Of a stretch of DNA of 64,000 nt, positions 38,768 to 48,107 are shown piece after piece. Position 1 is the first letter of the stretch. Each line of letters opens with the position of its first letter. The notes under the pieces were generated by a model. The model searched no databases. It saw nothing but the letters and a program-made list of their open reading frames with translations, and was not told the origin of the DNA. Source of the stretch: Clostridia bacterium (lineage in GTDB: Bacteria; Bacillota; Clostridia; Oscillospirales; CAG-272). A program made the position numbers and the translations under genes. The stretch is from positions 1 through 64,000 of the forward strand of contig JAGARU010000049.1 in assembly GCA_017622085.1 (NCBI GenBank). Reading direction: 5' to 3'.

Positions 38768-39658
38768 ATGACCAAAACTGCTTTCATCGCCATCGTAGGC
38801 CGTCCAAACGTAGGCAAATCTACGTTGCTTAACGCCATGCTGGGTGAAAAAATCTCTATTGTTTCCAACAAACCGCAGACTACACGCAATCGTATTACCG
38901 GAATTTTGACAAAAGACGAAAATCAATTTGTCTTTCTGGACACGCCCGGCATCCATAAACCCCACACCAAGCTTGGCGACTACATGGTAAAGGCCGCCGA
39001 TAGTGCAATCTCTTCCTCCTCGGTAATCATCCTGATTACCGAGGTAAACCGTGCCCCCACAGAGGTTGAACTGTCAGTTATTGAAGCTATCAAAAAAAGT
39101 GCGCTTCCGTCCATCCTGGTGCTCAATAAAATCGATATCGCCGATCCCACAACAGTTGCCAAAGCCATCGAAACCTACGCTAAGCTGCACGACTTTGACT
39201 CCATCATTCCCGTCTCCGCCGAAAACAACGACGGCACCGACATCGTGCTTGACGAATGTGCAAAGTTCATGAACGAAAGTGCCTGGTTCTTCCCGGACGA
39301 TATTGCAACCGATCAGCCGGAGCGCCAGATCGTAGCAGAGGTGATCCGCGAAAAGCTTCTCCGCCTCCTGGATGACGAGGTACCCCACGGAACCGCAGTA
39401 ACCATCGAATCCTTTGAGGATACAGAAGACATCATCCGCGTTCGCGCTGAGATCTTTTGTGAGAAAGAATCTCATAAAGGCATTATCATCGGCAAAAACG
39501 GTGCCACTCTCAAAAAAATCGGCACCTACGCACGTCAGGACCTGGAGAAATTCTTTGGCGTGAAGGTGTACTTGAATCTTTGGGTCAAGGTCAAGGAAAA
39601 ATGGCGCGACAGCACCTTTAACCTGAACAATTTCGGCTACAATCCAAAGGACTTCTAA
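38768..39658 (+). CDS. era: GTPase Era
   Basis: A 296-residue GTPase for 30S subunit assembly that binds the 3' end of 16S rRNA. G1 GRPNVGKST, the switch region KPQTTRNRITGI, G3 DTPGIHKP and G4 NKID are all present. A C-terminal KH domain follows, with GIIIGKNGATLKKIG. Length is standard. AAAGGATATTGAA precedes the ATG. It is followed after 3 bp by recO, so the two are coupled. It belongs to the ybeY-era-recO operon. Confidence 0.97.
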   Translation: MTKTAFIAIVGRPNVGKSTLLNAMLGEKISIVSNKPQTTRNRITGILTKDENQFVFLDTPGIHKPHTKLGDYMVKAADSAISSSSVIILITEVNRAPTEVELSVIEAIKKSALPSILVLNKIDIADPTTVAKAIETYAKLHDFDSIIPVSAENNDGTDIVLDECAKFMNESAWFFPDDIATDQPERQIVAEVIREKLLRLLDDEVPHGTAVTIESFEDTEDIIRVRAEIFCEKESHKGIIIGKNGATLKKIGTYARQDLEKFFGVKVYLNLWVKVKEKWRDSTFNLNNFGYNPKDF

Positions 39659-39661
39659 GCT

Positions 39662-40441
39662 ATGGAAGAACTGTCTACAAGAGGCCTAGTTATTCACGAA
39701 ACACAAATCGGTGAATACGATAAAATCCTCACCGTTCTCACCCCCGATGCCGGAAAAATCTCGATATCCGGGAAGGGAATCAAAAGTCTCCGCAGCCGTC
39801 ACATGGCAGCCACCCAGCTCTTCTCCTACAGTCACTTTCAACTACGAAAAAGAGGCAACTATTACTACATTGACGACAGTGATCTGATCGAAAATTTTTA
39901 TGCAATTCGAAGTGACCTGCTCAAATTTTCACTCGCCTCTTACATCTGCGATGTGGCAAACGACGTAACCGTAGAAAACGAAGACGAATCCGAGCTTTTG
40001 CGATTGATTCTTAATACTTTATACGCAATAGACAAAAGCCTAAAAGACTTGGAGCTCATTCGCGGCGCGTTCCAACTGCGCGTTGCCTGTATTTGCGGAT
40101 TCATGCCAGACTTGAGCGGTTGTCGTGATTGTCACGATCCAAACCCCACCCACGCAACCCTTGATATTTTAGACGGCAATCTGATTTGCGACAAATGCCG
40201 AAAACGCATTGACAGCGACTTCATCGACGAACGCGGGGATTTTTTGCGCCCTGTGGTATATCTCGATCCCGCCCTTCGGTCCGCCATGCAATACGTCACT
40301 CTGGCAAGGCTGGAACGTTTTCTTTCCTTTGCCATTGATGACGACGTAATCGATCCCTTCGCCACTTGTTGCGAAAAATATCTGTTGAACCACATCGAGC
40401 GAGGCTTCTACTCTCTCGACTTCTACAAATCCATACTGTAA
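39662..40441 (+). CDS. recO: DNA repair protein RecO
   Basis: A 259-residue protein. The N-terminal OB fold (residues about 1-80: STRGLVIHETQIGEYDKILTV) precedes a helical region and a C-terminal zinc site with four cysteines (CICGFMPDLSGCRDC and CDKC). RecO helps load RecA onto SSB-coated DNA with RecF and RecR. It begins 3 bp after era, with the Shine-Dalgarno-like sequence lying inside the era end. mutS2 follows after 15 bp, so a run of DNA and RNA maintenance genes is probably co-transcribed. Confidence 0.94.
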   Translation: MEELSTRGLVIHETQIGEYDKILTVLTPDAGKISISGKGIKSLRSRHMAATQLFSYSHFQLRKRGNYYYIDDSDLIENFYAIRSDLLKFSLASYICDVANDVTVENEDESELLRLILNTLYAIDKSLKDLELIRGAFQLRVACICGFMPDLSGCRDCHDPNPTHATLDILDGNLICDKCRKRIDSDFIDERGDFLRPVVYLDPALRSAMQYVTLARLERFLSFAIDDDVIDPFATCCEKYLLNHIERGFYSLDFYKSIL

Positions 40442-40456
40442 CACAACGGAGAATCC

Positions 40457-42835
40457 ATGTATAATATTGAAAAAGCAATTAAGACCCTGGAATTTGATAA
40501 GATCCGGGAACTGCTTGCTTCTCTCGCCCCAATCGAGAGTGCAAAAAGCCTTGCGCTCAACTTGACGCCTTCCAATGACATTGATGTCGTTTTGCGCCGC
40601 CAGCGTTATACAACGGACGCAAAGCGTCTCGCATCCCTGAAAGGCGCGCCCGCCTTTTTAGGTGTTACCGACATCTTCGATATTTTAGAAAAGGCGGACA
40701 AGTCCGCCGTCCTCTCCTGCAAGGAAATTCTGCAGGTGTTGACTGTTTTGAAATGCACCCGCGCGTTGTTGGATTATAACTTGGGGGAAAGAAACTTTAC
40801 CACATCTCTTGATGAAATTTTTGCTCGCTTAATTCCCAACAAGCCAACGGAATCCCTCATCAGCCGTTCTATTCTGTCCGAGGACATGATTGCTGACGAA
40901 GCCAGCCCGGAGCTTGCTGAAATACGACGCAAATCCAGAGCACAAGCAAATAAAATCCGCGACATTCTACAGCGTTATACTGCCGGCGCCTACTCCAAAT
41001 GCCTGCAAGAAAACATCGTTACGATCCGTAACGGACGGTATGTACTCCCCGTAAAGGCCGAGCACCGCTCTGAGATCAGCGGACTTGTTCATGATACATC
41101 CTCCTCCGGCGCCACTCTCTTCATTGAACCTATGGCCGTGGTGGAAGCCAACAATGAGCTACGAACGCTGGAGAGCAGGGAGCAGCACGAGATCGATCGC
41201 ATCCTTTCCGACCTTTCCGCACGAATCTCGGACATTTCCGCGTCACTGCGCTTGAATTTCCGCAATATCACCGAGCTCGCCTTCTACTTCACCTGTGCGC
41301 AGTTATCTTATAAAATGGATGCAACTCCACCCGAGATCAACGGAAAACGAACGGTCAATCTTGTAAAAGCGCGCCACCCGCTCCTGGATCCAAAAAAGGT
41401 AGTTCCTATCAGCCTTTCTTTGGGTGAAGATTATCGGATGCTCGTTATCACCGGACCCAACACGGGCGGTAAGACGGTAACGTTGAAAACCCTCGGTCTG
41501 TTCTCAATTATGGCACAGTGCGGACTCCATGTCCCCGCCGACGAGGCTTCAATCTGCATATTTGACCGTATTTTACCTGACATCGGAGATGAACAGAGCA
41601 TTGAACAGTCCCTGTCAACCTTCTCCTCGCACCTGGTTACAATTGTATCTGTCGTAAATAATATTACACCCAAAACTCTCGTTTTGTTCGACGAGTTAGG
41701 CGCCGGAACTGACCCTGTTGAAGGTGCCGCCTTAGCAGAAGCCATTCTGGAGCACGTACTCACCTCCGGTTGTCTGTGTGCTGCCACAACCCACTATGCA
41801 GAATTAAAGGCTTTTGCCTTAGAAACAGAACACGTGGAAAATGCTTCCTGTGAATTTGATATTGATACGCTGAAGCCCACGTACAAATTGGTTATTGGCA
41901 CACCCGGAAAATCTAACGCGTTCTCGATTTCAAAAAAGCTCGGTCTATCGGATGAAATTGTCACCCGAGCAACGGAACTCGTGGGCGATAACAACCGCAG
42001 CTTCGAAGCGGTTATCGAAAAGCTTGAATCCACAAGAATTGTCTTAGAGCGAGAGAGGGAAGAAGCCGCCCAGCTCAAAGCAGACTACGAAAGCTTCAAA
42101 AAGCGCTCAGAAGCTGAGCTCAGTCGTCGTTTGGCGGATGCCGAAAAAGAAGCGGAACGCGCCAAAGCAAAAGCCCAGCAAATGATTACGGGTGCAAAAG
42201 CGGCCAGCGATTTTGTTTTTGCCCAGCTTGACGAAATCAAAAAGAAAAAGGATTCCGAGCACTTCGGTGAAGATCTATCTGCCGCCAAAAAGGCTCTGCG
42301 TGCACATCTTAGAAATTCCGCCGATATTTACGATCCTATCGAGGAAGCTGAAGACGACAATCAACCTCTACCTCGTCCTTTGAAGGTCGGCGACGAGGTC
42401 ATGTTACGGAACATTGGAACAAAGGCAGTTGTCTTGGATGTTCCGGACAAGGACGGAAACCTCACCGTACAAGCCGGAATCATCAAAACAAAGACAAATG
42501 TAAAAAACATTTCTCTTCTCTCTGCAAAGTCTCCCGCAAAGAGTGACGCACAAACTTACAAAAAGAACTACCGTGCGCAAGTAAGCAAGGACTTCAAGCC
42601 CTCGCTGGATCTGCGTGGTATGACGGGAGACGATGGGTGGTTTATGACGGATAAGTACATTGACGAAGCTAATATTGCCGGTGTAAAATCCGTAACCATC
42701 ATCCATGGCAAGGGAACCGGAGCCCTGCGCAATGCGCTTTGGGAAAGATTCCGTTCCGATAAACGCATTCGTTCCTTCCGCCCCGGCCAGTACGGAGAAG
42801 GCGACTATGGCGTTACCGTTTTGGAATTGAAATAA
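40457..42835 (+). CDS. mutS2: Endonuclease MutS2
   Basis: A 792-residue protein. It has the MutS core without the mismatch-recognition domain: a helical lever region (about 1-300), an ATPase with Walker A TGPNTGGKT near residue 333, and Walker B LVLFDELGAGTDP. A coiled-coil clamp (about 510-610, EREREEAAQLKADYESF) follows, and a C-terminal Smr nuclease domain (about 715-792) has LDLRGMTGDD and HGKGTGALR. MutS2 suppresses homologous recombination and, in Bacillus, also splits collided ribosomes. ACGGAG precedes the start. No clear terminator follows; rhaB has its own promoter. Confidence 0.96.
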   Translation: MYNIEKAIKTLEFDKIRELLASLAPIESAKSLALNLTPSNDIDVVLRRQRYTTDAKRLASLKGAPAFLGVTDIFDILEKADKSAVLSCKEILQVLTVLKCTRALLDYNLGERNFTTSLDEIFARLIPNKPTESLISRSILSEDMIADEASPELAEIRRKSRAQANKIRDILQRYTAGAYSKCLQENIVTIRNGRYVLPVKAEHRSEISGLVHDTSSSGATLFIEPMAVVEANNELRTLESREQHEIDRILSDLSARISDISASLRLNFRNITELAFYFTCAQLSYKMDATPPEINGKRTVNLVKARHPLLDPKKVVPISLSLGEDYRMLVITGPNTGGKTVTLKTLGLFSIMAQCGLHVPADEASICIFDRILPDIGDEQSIEQSLSTFSSHLVTIVSVVNNITPKTLVLFDELGAGTDPVEGAALAEAILEHVLTSGCLCAATTHYAELKAFALETEHVENASCEFDIDTLKPTYKLVIGTPGKSNAFSISKKLGLSDEIVTRATELVGDNNRSFEAVIEKLESTRIVLEREREEAAQLKADYESFKKRSEAELSRRLADAEKEAERAKAKAQQMITGAKAASDFVFAQLDEIKKKKDSEHFGEDLSAAKKALRAHLRNSADIYDPIEEAEDDNQPLPRPLKVGDEVMLRNIGTKAVVLDVPDKDGNLTVQAGIIKTKTNVKNISLLSAKSPAKSDAQTYKKNYRAQVSKDFKPSLDLRGMTGDDGWFMTDKYIDEANIAGVKSVTIIHGKGTGALRNALWERFRSDKRIRSFRPGQYGEGDYGVTVLELK

Positions 42836-42866
42836 ACACTTTTTCTTCAATATTTCCTTTTCTTTA

Positions 42867-42895
42867 TTGAAAATCTCATAAGTATCTGTTATAAT
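42867..42895 (+). promoter_or_regulatory. Promoter of the rhamnose operon
   Basis: TTGAAA (42867-42872), a 17-bp spacer and TATAAT (42890-42895) with TGT ahead of the -10. No regulator gene or clear operator lies beside it. Confidence 0.8.
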
Positions 42896-42963
42896 GTTAT
42901 TTAACGAACATTTCCGCTGTCGAGCACAGCACAGAAAAATCTTATACGAAACGGAGATAAGCA

Positions 42964-44445
42964 ATGAAAACACTGAAAATGTTAGCGATTGATCTGGGTG
43001 CATCCAGCGGTCGCGGTATTGTAGGCCAGTTTGACGGCAAAAAGCTGACCTTGGCGGAAAACCATCGTTTTCCCAACGAGCCCGTCAACACAGCCGGCCA
43101 TTTCTGCTGGGATATTCTCAGAATCTTCCACGAAATCAAATCCTCCATCCTTAAGTGTTCCTTGTCCGACGACCGGGATATCCGTAGCATCGGCATTGAC
43201 ACATGGGGCGTTGACTACGCTTACCTCGACAAAAACGGCGCTTTGCTTGCCAATCCGTACCATTACCGTGATAGCCGCACCGATAATATTCAGGAATACA
43301 CCTTCGCTCGTGTTCCTTTCAGCGAAATCTACGGCGTAACCGGCATCCAGACTGCGAATTTCAACACGATCTATCAGATGATTGCGGATCTCCGCGACCG
43401 TCCCGAGGTTGTCGCAGCCGCTGACAAAATGCTTTTCACTCCCGACCTTTTGAACTATTTCCTTACCGGAGAAAAGTTTACCGAGTACACCATCGCGTCT
43501 ACCGGTGCTGTGCTTGACGCGGCGAAGTTTGATATCGCCCACGACCTCCTCGGAAAATTCGGCATTAACACCAATCTCTTCAGCCCTGTAGTTATGCCCG
43601 GACACCACGTGGGTAAGCTCACCCCCGCTCTTCGTGAGGAACTTGGTGACATCGGAGCCGAGGTTGTTAACATTGCAGCACACGATACCGCCAGTGCCGT
43701 TATCGCCGTTCCTGCAACCGGCAAGGACTTTGTTTACATCAGTAGCGGAACATGGTCTCTGATGGGAACTGAGCTTGATGCCCCCATTATCAACGAAGCA
43801 TCCATCAAGTACAACTTTACAAACGAGGGTGGTGCCGGAAAGACTATTCGTTTCCTCAAAAACATCATGGGTCTTTGGCTCGAGCAGGAATCCAGACGCC
43901 AGTGGAGAAGAGAAGGTAAGGAGGTTTCCTTTGACGAGCTTTCCCGTGCAGCCGCGGCCTCCACACCTCTCGCTTGTATTATCAATCCCGACGACAGCTC
44001 CTTCAGCGCCCCCGGCAATATGCCCCGTCGCATCGCAGAATACTGCAGAAAGACCGGCCAGCACGTTCCTGAAACCATGGGCGAAATCGTACGGTGTATC
44101 TTCGATAGCTTGGCACTCCGCTATCGCTGGACCATCGAAAAGATGGAAGAAATCACCGGAAAGAAGTATCAGTTCATCAACATCGTTGGCGGCGGTACGC
44201 AGGAAAAAATGCTCTGCCAGTTTGCCGCGGATGCTTGCGGTATTCCCGTATACGCAGGTCCCGTTGAAGCAACCGCCATCGGTAATATCTCTATGCAGGC
44301 CATTGCGGCCGGCGAACTCGCAAATATCAGCGAGGCTAGAGAGTTGATTCGCAATTCTTTTGAAATCAAGTATTACGAGCCCCACAGATCCGAAGCGTGG
44401 GATCTCGCTTATGAAAAGTTTAAAGCCCTTTGCGGTGATCAATAA
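42964..44445 (+). CDS. rhaB: Rhamnulokinase
   Basis: A 493-residue FGGY-type sugar kinase that phosphorylates L-rhamnulose. The N-terminal ATP-binding start AIDLGASSGRGIVGQF matches RhaB closely (the ASSGR signature distinguishes it from xylulokinase). Other motifs are IDTWGVDYAYLD, HYRDSRTD, the catalytic AHDTASAV Asp, SSGTWSLMG, and VGGGTQEKMLCQF. ACGGAGATAAGCA precedes the ATG. It is the first gene of a three-gene operon with rhaA and a SIS protein. An L-fuculose role is less likely given the next gene. Confidence 0.95.
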   Translation: MKTLKMLAIDLGASSGRGIVGQFDGKKLTLAENHRFPNEPVNTAGHFCWDILRIFHEIKSSILKCSLSDDRDIRSIGIDTWGVDYAYLDKNGALLANPYHYRDSRTDNIQEYTFARVPFSEIYGVTGIQTANFNTIYQMIADLRDRPEVVAAADKMLFTPDLLNYFLTGEKFTEYTIASTGAVLDAAKFDIAHDLLGKFGINTNLFSPVVMPGHHVGKLTPALREELGDIGAEVVNIAAHDTASAVIAVPATGKDFVYISSGTWSLMGTELDAPIINEASIKYNFTNEGGAGKTIRFLKNIMGLWLEQESRRQWRREGKEVSFDELSRAAAASTPLACIINPDDSSFSAPGNMPRRIAEYCRKTGQHVPETMGEIVRCIFDSLALRYRWTIEKMEEITGKKYQFINIVGGGTQEKMLCQFAADACGIPVYAGPVEATAIGNISMQAIAAGELANISEARELIRNSFEIKYYEPHRSEAWDLAYEKFKALCGDQ

Positions 44446-44461
44446 AAGGAGTTAACTACAT

Positions 44462-45709
44462 ATGTCTAAAATTTACGAAAACGCAAAAGAAATTTATGCT
44501 TCCTTCGGTATTGACACCGACAAGGTGATCGAAGAAGTACGCAAGATTCCCGTTTCCATGCATTGCTGGCAGGGCGATGACGTTAAGGGCTTTGAGAACC
44601 CCAACGGCACTCTGACCGGCGGCATTCAGACCACCGGTAACTATCCCGGAGCTGCCACCAACATCGAGCAGCTTCGTGCCGACTTTGAAAAGGCCTGCAG
44701 CCTGATCCCCGGATCCAAGCGCATCAACCTCCATGCTATCTATCTGGATGCACAGGGAGAAAAGGTAGAGCGCAACGAGATTCAGCCCAAGCACTTCGAC
44801 TCTTGGATCGACTGGGCAAAGAAATTGAACCTCGGTATCGACTTCAACCCCACTTGCTTCTCTCACCCTCTCAGCGGTGATGGCTTTACTCTCAGCCATC
44901 CCAATGAGGAAATCCGCAAATTCTGGATCGAGCACTGCATCGCCTCCAGAAAGATCGCCGCTTATATCGGCGAAAAGCTGGGCAACACCGTTGCTACCAA
45001 CTACTGGATTCCCGACGGATTCAAGGATATTCCCGTAGACCGTATGGGCGCGAGAGAGCGACTGATCGACTCCTACGACCAGATCTTTGCTGAATACATC
45101 GATCCCAAGTACAACCTTGACGCAATGGAAGGAAAAGTATTTGGCATTGGCGCAGAAAGCTGCACCATCGGCTCCAACGATTTCTATCTTGCCTACGCAA
45201 TCAAGTATAACAAGCTAATCACCCTTGACGCCGGCCACTTCCATCCCACGGAAATGATCTCCGACAAGATCAGTACCGCGCTTCTGTTCGCCCCCGGCCT
45301 TCTTCTTCACGTATCCCGCCCCGTAAGATGGGACAGTGACCACGTTGTTATCTTCGATGATGAGCTTCGTGCAATCGCAGAAGAAATTATCCGTAGCGGC
45401 ATGGTAGATAAGGTTCATATCGGGCTCGACTTCTTCGATGCGAGCATCAACCGTATTGCGGCTTGGGTCATCGGTACCAGAAACATGCAGAAGGCGCTCC
45501 TTTATGCAAAGCTTCAGCCTGCAGACAAGCTTAAGGAATTTGAGATCACCGGCGACTACACCTCCAGACTTGCTTATCTGGAAGCCTTCAAAACTCTTCC
45601 TTTCGCCGCTGTATGGGATCGCTACTGCGAGCTTGAAAACGTTCCCACCGGCCTCGCTTGGCTCAACGAAGTCAAGAAATACGAAGCAGACGTGCTTTCC
45701 AAGAGATAA
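44462..45709 (+). CDS. rhaA: L-rhamnose isomerase
   Basis: A 415-residue TIM-barrel isomerase that turns L-rhamnose into L-rhamnulose. Motifs include [13 protein letters not shown] at about residue 30, the metal ligands in [26 protein letters not shown], and [16 protein letters not shown] near residue 283. Length equals that of known RhaA proteins. It lies 16 bp after rhaB, with AAAGGAG just ahead. The usual third enzyme, rhamnulose-1-phosphate aldolase (rhaD), is not in the window; a SIS-domain protein follows instead. Confidence 0.96.
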   Translation: MSKIYENAKEIYASFGIDTDKVIEEVRKIPVSMHCWQGDDVKGFENPNGTLTGGIQTTGNYPGAATNIEQLRADFEKACSLIPGSKRINLHAIYLDAQGEKVERNEIQPKHFDSWIDWAKKLNLGIDFNPTCFSHPLSGDGFTLSHPNEEIRKFWIEHCIASRKIAAYIGEKLGNTVATNYWIPDGFKDIPVDRMGARERLIDSYDQIFAEYIDPKYNLDAMEGKVFGIGAESCTIGSNDFYLAYAIKYNKLITLDAGHFHPTEMISDKISTALLFAPGLLLHVSRPVRWDSDHVVIFDDELRAIAEEIIRSGMVDKVHIGLDFFDASINRIAAWVIGTRNMQKALLYAKLQPADKLKEFEITGDYTSRLAYLEAFKTLPFAAVWDRYCELENVPTGLAWLNEVKKYEADVLSKR

Positions 45710-45724
45710 GGAGCCAATCGCAGT

Positions 45725-46765
45725 ATGATGATCAACTTAGAGAAAGAAATCTTTGAACAGCCCGCTGTCCTCAGCGCTGTTTACGACGCAAATAAAGATG
45801 CCCTCTCCGCGCTGGCCAGCGCGATCAAGGAGCAGGGAATCGATAACATTTATTTCGTAGCCAGAGGAACCTCCGACCACGCCTGCATCTATGCCCAGTA
45901 TCTCTTCCAGATCGTGGCCGGCATCCCTTGTACCCTTGGCACTCCTTCCGTATTCACCAAGTATAAGTCCAACGTTAAGTTTAACCGCACCTTGGTTTTG
46001 GGCGTATCTCAGTCCGGTCGCGCAGAGGACGTTATGAGCGTTCTTCGTTATGCAAATGAGAACGGCGTGCTGACCGCCGCCATCACCAACAACCTGGAAT
46101 CGCCCATGGCAACCGCCGCCAAGTTCCACCTGTATTGCAACGCCGGAGAAGAGAAGAGCATCGCTGCAACCAAGACCTTCACCTCTCAGGTATACCTTTT
46201 GGCGCTCCTTTGCGGTTTGGTGGCAGACGATCAGGAATTCCTTGACGAGCTGTCGCAGGTTCCTGCCGGAATCTCCCGTCTCTTTGAGGAATCCATTCCT
46301 CAGATCAAGAACATTGCAAACGACACCCAGGACATTACCGGTGCCGTTGTATTGGGACGCGGTATGGTTTATCCCATCGCGCTTGAAGGTGCTCTCAAGA
46401 TTCTTGAAACCAACAAATACAAGATGCGCGGTTACCCCGTATCTGACTTTTACCACGGTCCCGTTGCTCAGCTTTCCAAGGATGACGTCGCTTTTGTGTT
46501 GGCTGCTTCCGGTCCTGTATTCGATGATGCCTTGGCTATGCTTGACAAGCTGGATTCCGTAGGCGCACGTAGCATCGTAATTACCGACGACAAGGAGCTT
46601 AGTGAAAAGCGTGCTTCCATCTTGATCCCCAAACTGAAGTCCGACCTCACCTCACCCTTCCTGTTTGCTGTAGTTATGCAGTTGCTTGCAGCCAACCTTA
46701 CCATCGTTCGTAACATCGATCCTGATCGTTCGGATGTTATCCGCAAGGTTACCATCACCAAATAA
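45725..46765 (+). CDS. SIS-domain sugar-phosphate isomerase/deaminase-like protein
   Basis: A 346-residue protein with two SIS domains, like the isomerase half of GlmS. The first has ARGTSDHACIYAQY and GVSQSGRAEDVMSVL with the sugar-phosphate-binding Ser loop; the second has LGRGMVYPIALEGALKILE and FYHGPVAQL. A family-typical start (LEKEIFEQPAVL) and the VRNIDPDRSDVIRKVTITK tail fit the NagB-II/FrlB/AgaS group, so it may deaminate or isomerise an amino-sugar phosphate or deglycate a sugar-amine. It lies 15 bp after rhaA. A role in rhamnose catabolism is not obvious, so the link is positional only. Confidence 0.85.
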   Translation: MMINLEKEIFEQPAVLSAVYDANKDALSALASAIKEQGIDNIYFVARGTSDHACIYAQYLFQIVAGIPCTLGTPSVFTKYKSNVKFNRTLVLGVSQSGRAEDVMSVLRYANENGVLTAAITNNLESPMATAAKFHLYCNAGEEKSIAATKTFTSQVYLLALLCGLVADDQEFLDELSQVPAGISRLFEESIPQIKNIANDTQDITGAVVLGRGMVYPIALEGALKILETNKYKMRGYPVSDFYHGPVAQLSKDDVAFVLAASGPVFDDALAMLDKLDSVGARSIVITDDKELSEKRASILIPKLKSDLTSPFLFAVVMQLLAANLTIVRNIDPDRSDVIRKVTITK

Positions 46766-46768
46766 CAA

Positions 46769-46807
46769 AAAAAGCCGCTGTATTGCAAGCCAATACGGCG
46801 GCTTTTA
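46769..46807 (+). terminator. Terminator of the rhamnose operon
   Basis: AAAAGCCGCTGTATTG and its near-complement (one G-T pair) around CAAG, with a TTTT tail. It is strong and AT-flanked. Confidence 0.88.
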
Positions 46808-46903
46808 GCAGTTTGCCCCTTTCTTTACCGTAAACCGTCGAAAAAAATGGGCAAATTTATTAGAGTTTTTTTGTCAAAAGATATACCAAAATGGAGGAAA
46901 CTA

Positions 46904-46912
46904 TGGTATAAT
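46904..46912 (+). promoter_or_regulatory. Extended -10 promoter of prs
   Basis: TGGTATAAT, a complete extended -10 element, 59 bp ahead of the prs start codon. No good -35 lies at 17 bp. The same TGGTATAAT occurs ahead of three other genes in this window. Confidence 0.6.
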
Positions 46913-46971
46913 GAAGTGTGTATGCTCATATAAGCATCTTGAACGATTATTATTTTATTCGGGGGAAAAGA

Positions 46972-48087
46972 ATGATGAAAGACAGTTTACACGGCGAGCT
47001 CAGTGTTATCGGCATGCGCGGATGCGAAAATTTCGTTGAGCAGGTAGACAACTATCTGAAGGAATGGCGCAACCACGACGATGACAGCACCTTTGTTGCG
47101 AAGGCAGATTGTCCCAGATTTGGCTCCGGAGAGGCTAAGGCTCTGATCCATGAGACGATGCGCGGAAAGGACCTTTATATCATCTCTGACTGCTTCAACT
47201 ACGGTGTTACCTATAAAATGTATGGCATGCAGGTACCCATGAGTCCCGACGATCACTTCCAGGATTTGAAACGCGTAATCGCGGCTACCGGCGGTAAGCC
47301 TCGCCGTATTTCCGTAATTATGCCCATGCTCTACGAGGGCAGACAGCACAAGAGAACCGCAAGAGAATCTCTCGACTGCGCACTTGCACTGAAAGAGCTG
47401 ACCAGCATGGGTGTTTCCAACATCATCACCTTTGATGCACACGACCCCAGAGTTCAGAATGCAATTCCTCTGAACGGCTTTGACAATGTAAGACCTACCT
47501 ACCAGATGCTGAAAGCACTTTTGAAGAATGTGGATGACATTACCATCGATCCCGACAATCTGATGGTCATTTCTCCTGATGAAGGTGCTATGGGGCGCTC
47601 CATGTACTATTCCTCCGTGCTTGGTATCGACCTCGGTATGTTCTATAAGCGCCGCAACTATTCCATTATCATCGACGGCAAGAACCCCATCGAGGCTCAC
47701 GAGTATCTCGGCCGTGACCTTCACGGCAAGGATGTTATCGTCGTTGACGATATGATCTCCTCCGGCGAGTCCATTATCGATGTTTCCGTACAGCTGAAGG
47801 AAAAGGGTGCCAAGAGAGTATTCATCTTTGTAACCTTCGGTCTCTTCTGCAACAGTCTGGACAAGTTTGATAAGGCACACAAGGAAGGCGTATTTGACCG
47901 CATCTTCTGCACCAACCTCACTTATCACCGTCCTGAGATTCTGTCCAGAGAGTGGTTCGCCGAGGTTAATATGTGCAAGTACATCGCTTATATCATCGAT
48001 ACCCTTAACCGCGACAAGTCCATCAGCGATCTTTTGAATCCTGTCAAGAGAATTCATAAGCTGGTTGATAAATACAACGAAAAATAA
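46972..48087 (+). CDS. prs: Ribose-phosphate pyrophosphokinase, long divergent form
   Basis: A 371-residue enzyme making PRPP from ribose-5-phosphate and ATP. The PRPP loop DVIVVDDMISSGESIIDV is clear, with ANECP-like and flexible-loop regions in altered form (SDCFNYGVTY, PMLYEGRQHKRTARESLD). The usual bacterial Prs has about 315 residues; this longer clostridial type has an N-terminal addition and shifted spacing. It is related to the prs-like proteins found in Oscillospiraceae-type genomes. Start 46972 follows GGGGGAAAAG; an adjacent ATG at 46975 is equally possible. argS follows after 20 bp. Confidence 0.92.
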   Translation: MMKDSLHGELSVIGMRGCENFVEQVDNYLKEWRNHDDDSTFVAKADCPRFGSGEAKALIHETMRGKDLYIISDCFNYGVTYKMYGMQVPMSPDDHFQDLKRVIAATGGKPRRISVIMPMLYEGRQHKRTARESLDCALALKELTSMGVSNIITFDAHDPRVQNAIPLNGFDNVRPTYQMLKALLKNVDDITIDPDNLMVISPDEGAMGRSMYYSSVLGIDLGMFYKRRNYSIIIDGKNPIEAHEYLGRDLHGKDVIVVDDMISSGESIIDVSVQLKEKGAKRVFIFVTFGLFCNSLDKFDKAHKEGVFDRIFCTNLTYHRPEILSREWFAEVNMCKYIAYIIDTLNRDKSISDLLNPVKRIHKLVDKYNEK

Positions 48088-48107
48088 TTCTTTTTAAGGA
48101 AATTTCT

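Noticed and set aside
42982-44442. 486-codon open frame antisense to rhaB
   Set aside because: rhaB is unmistakable by motif; the opposite frame lacks a start signal and recognisable domains.
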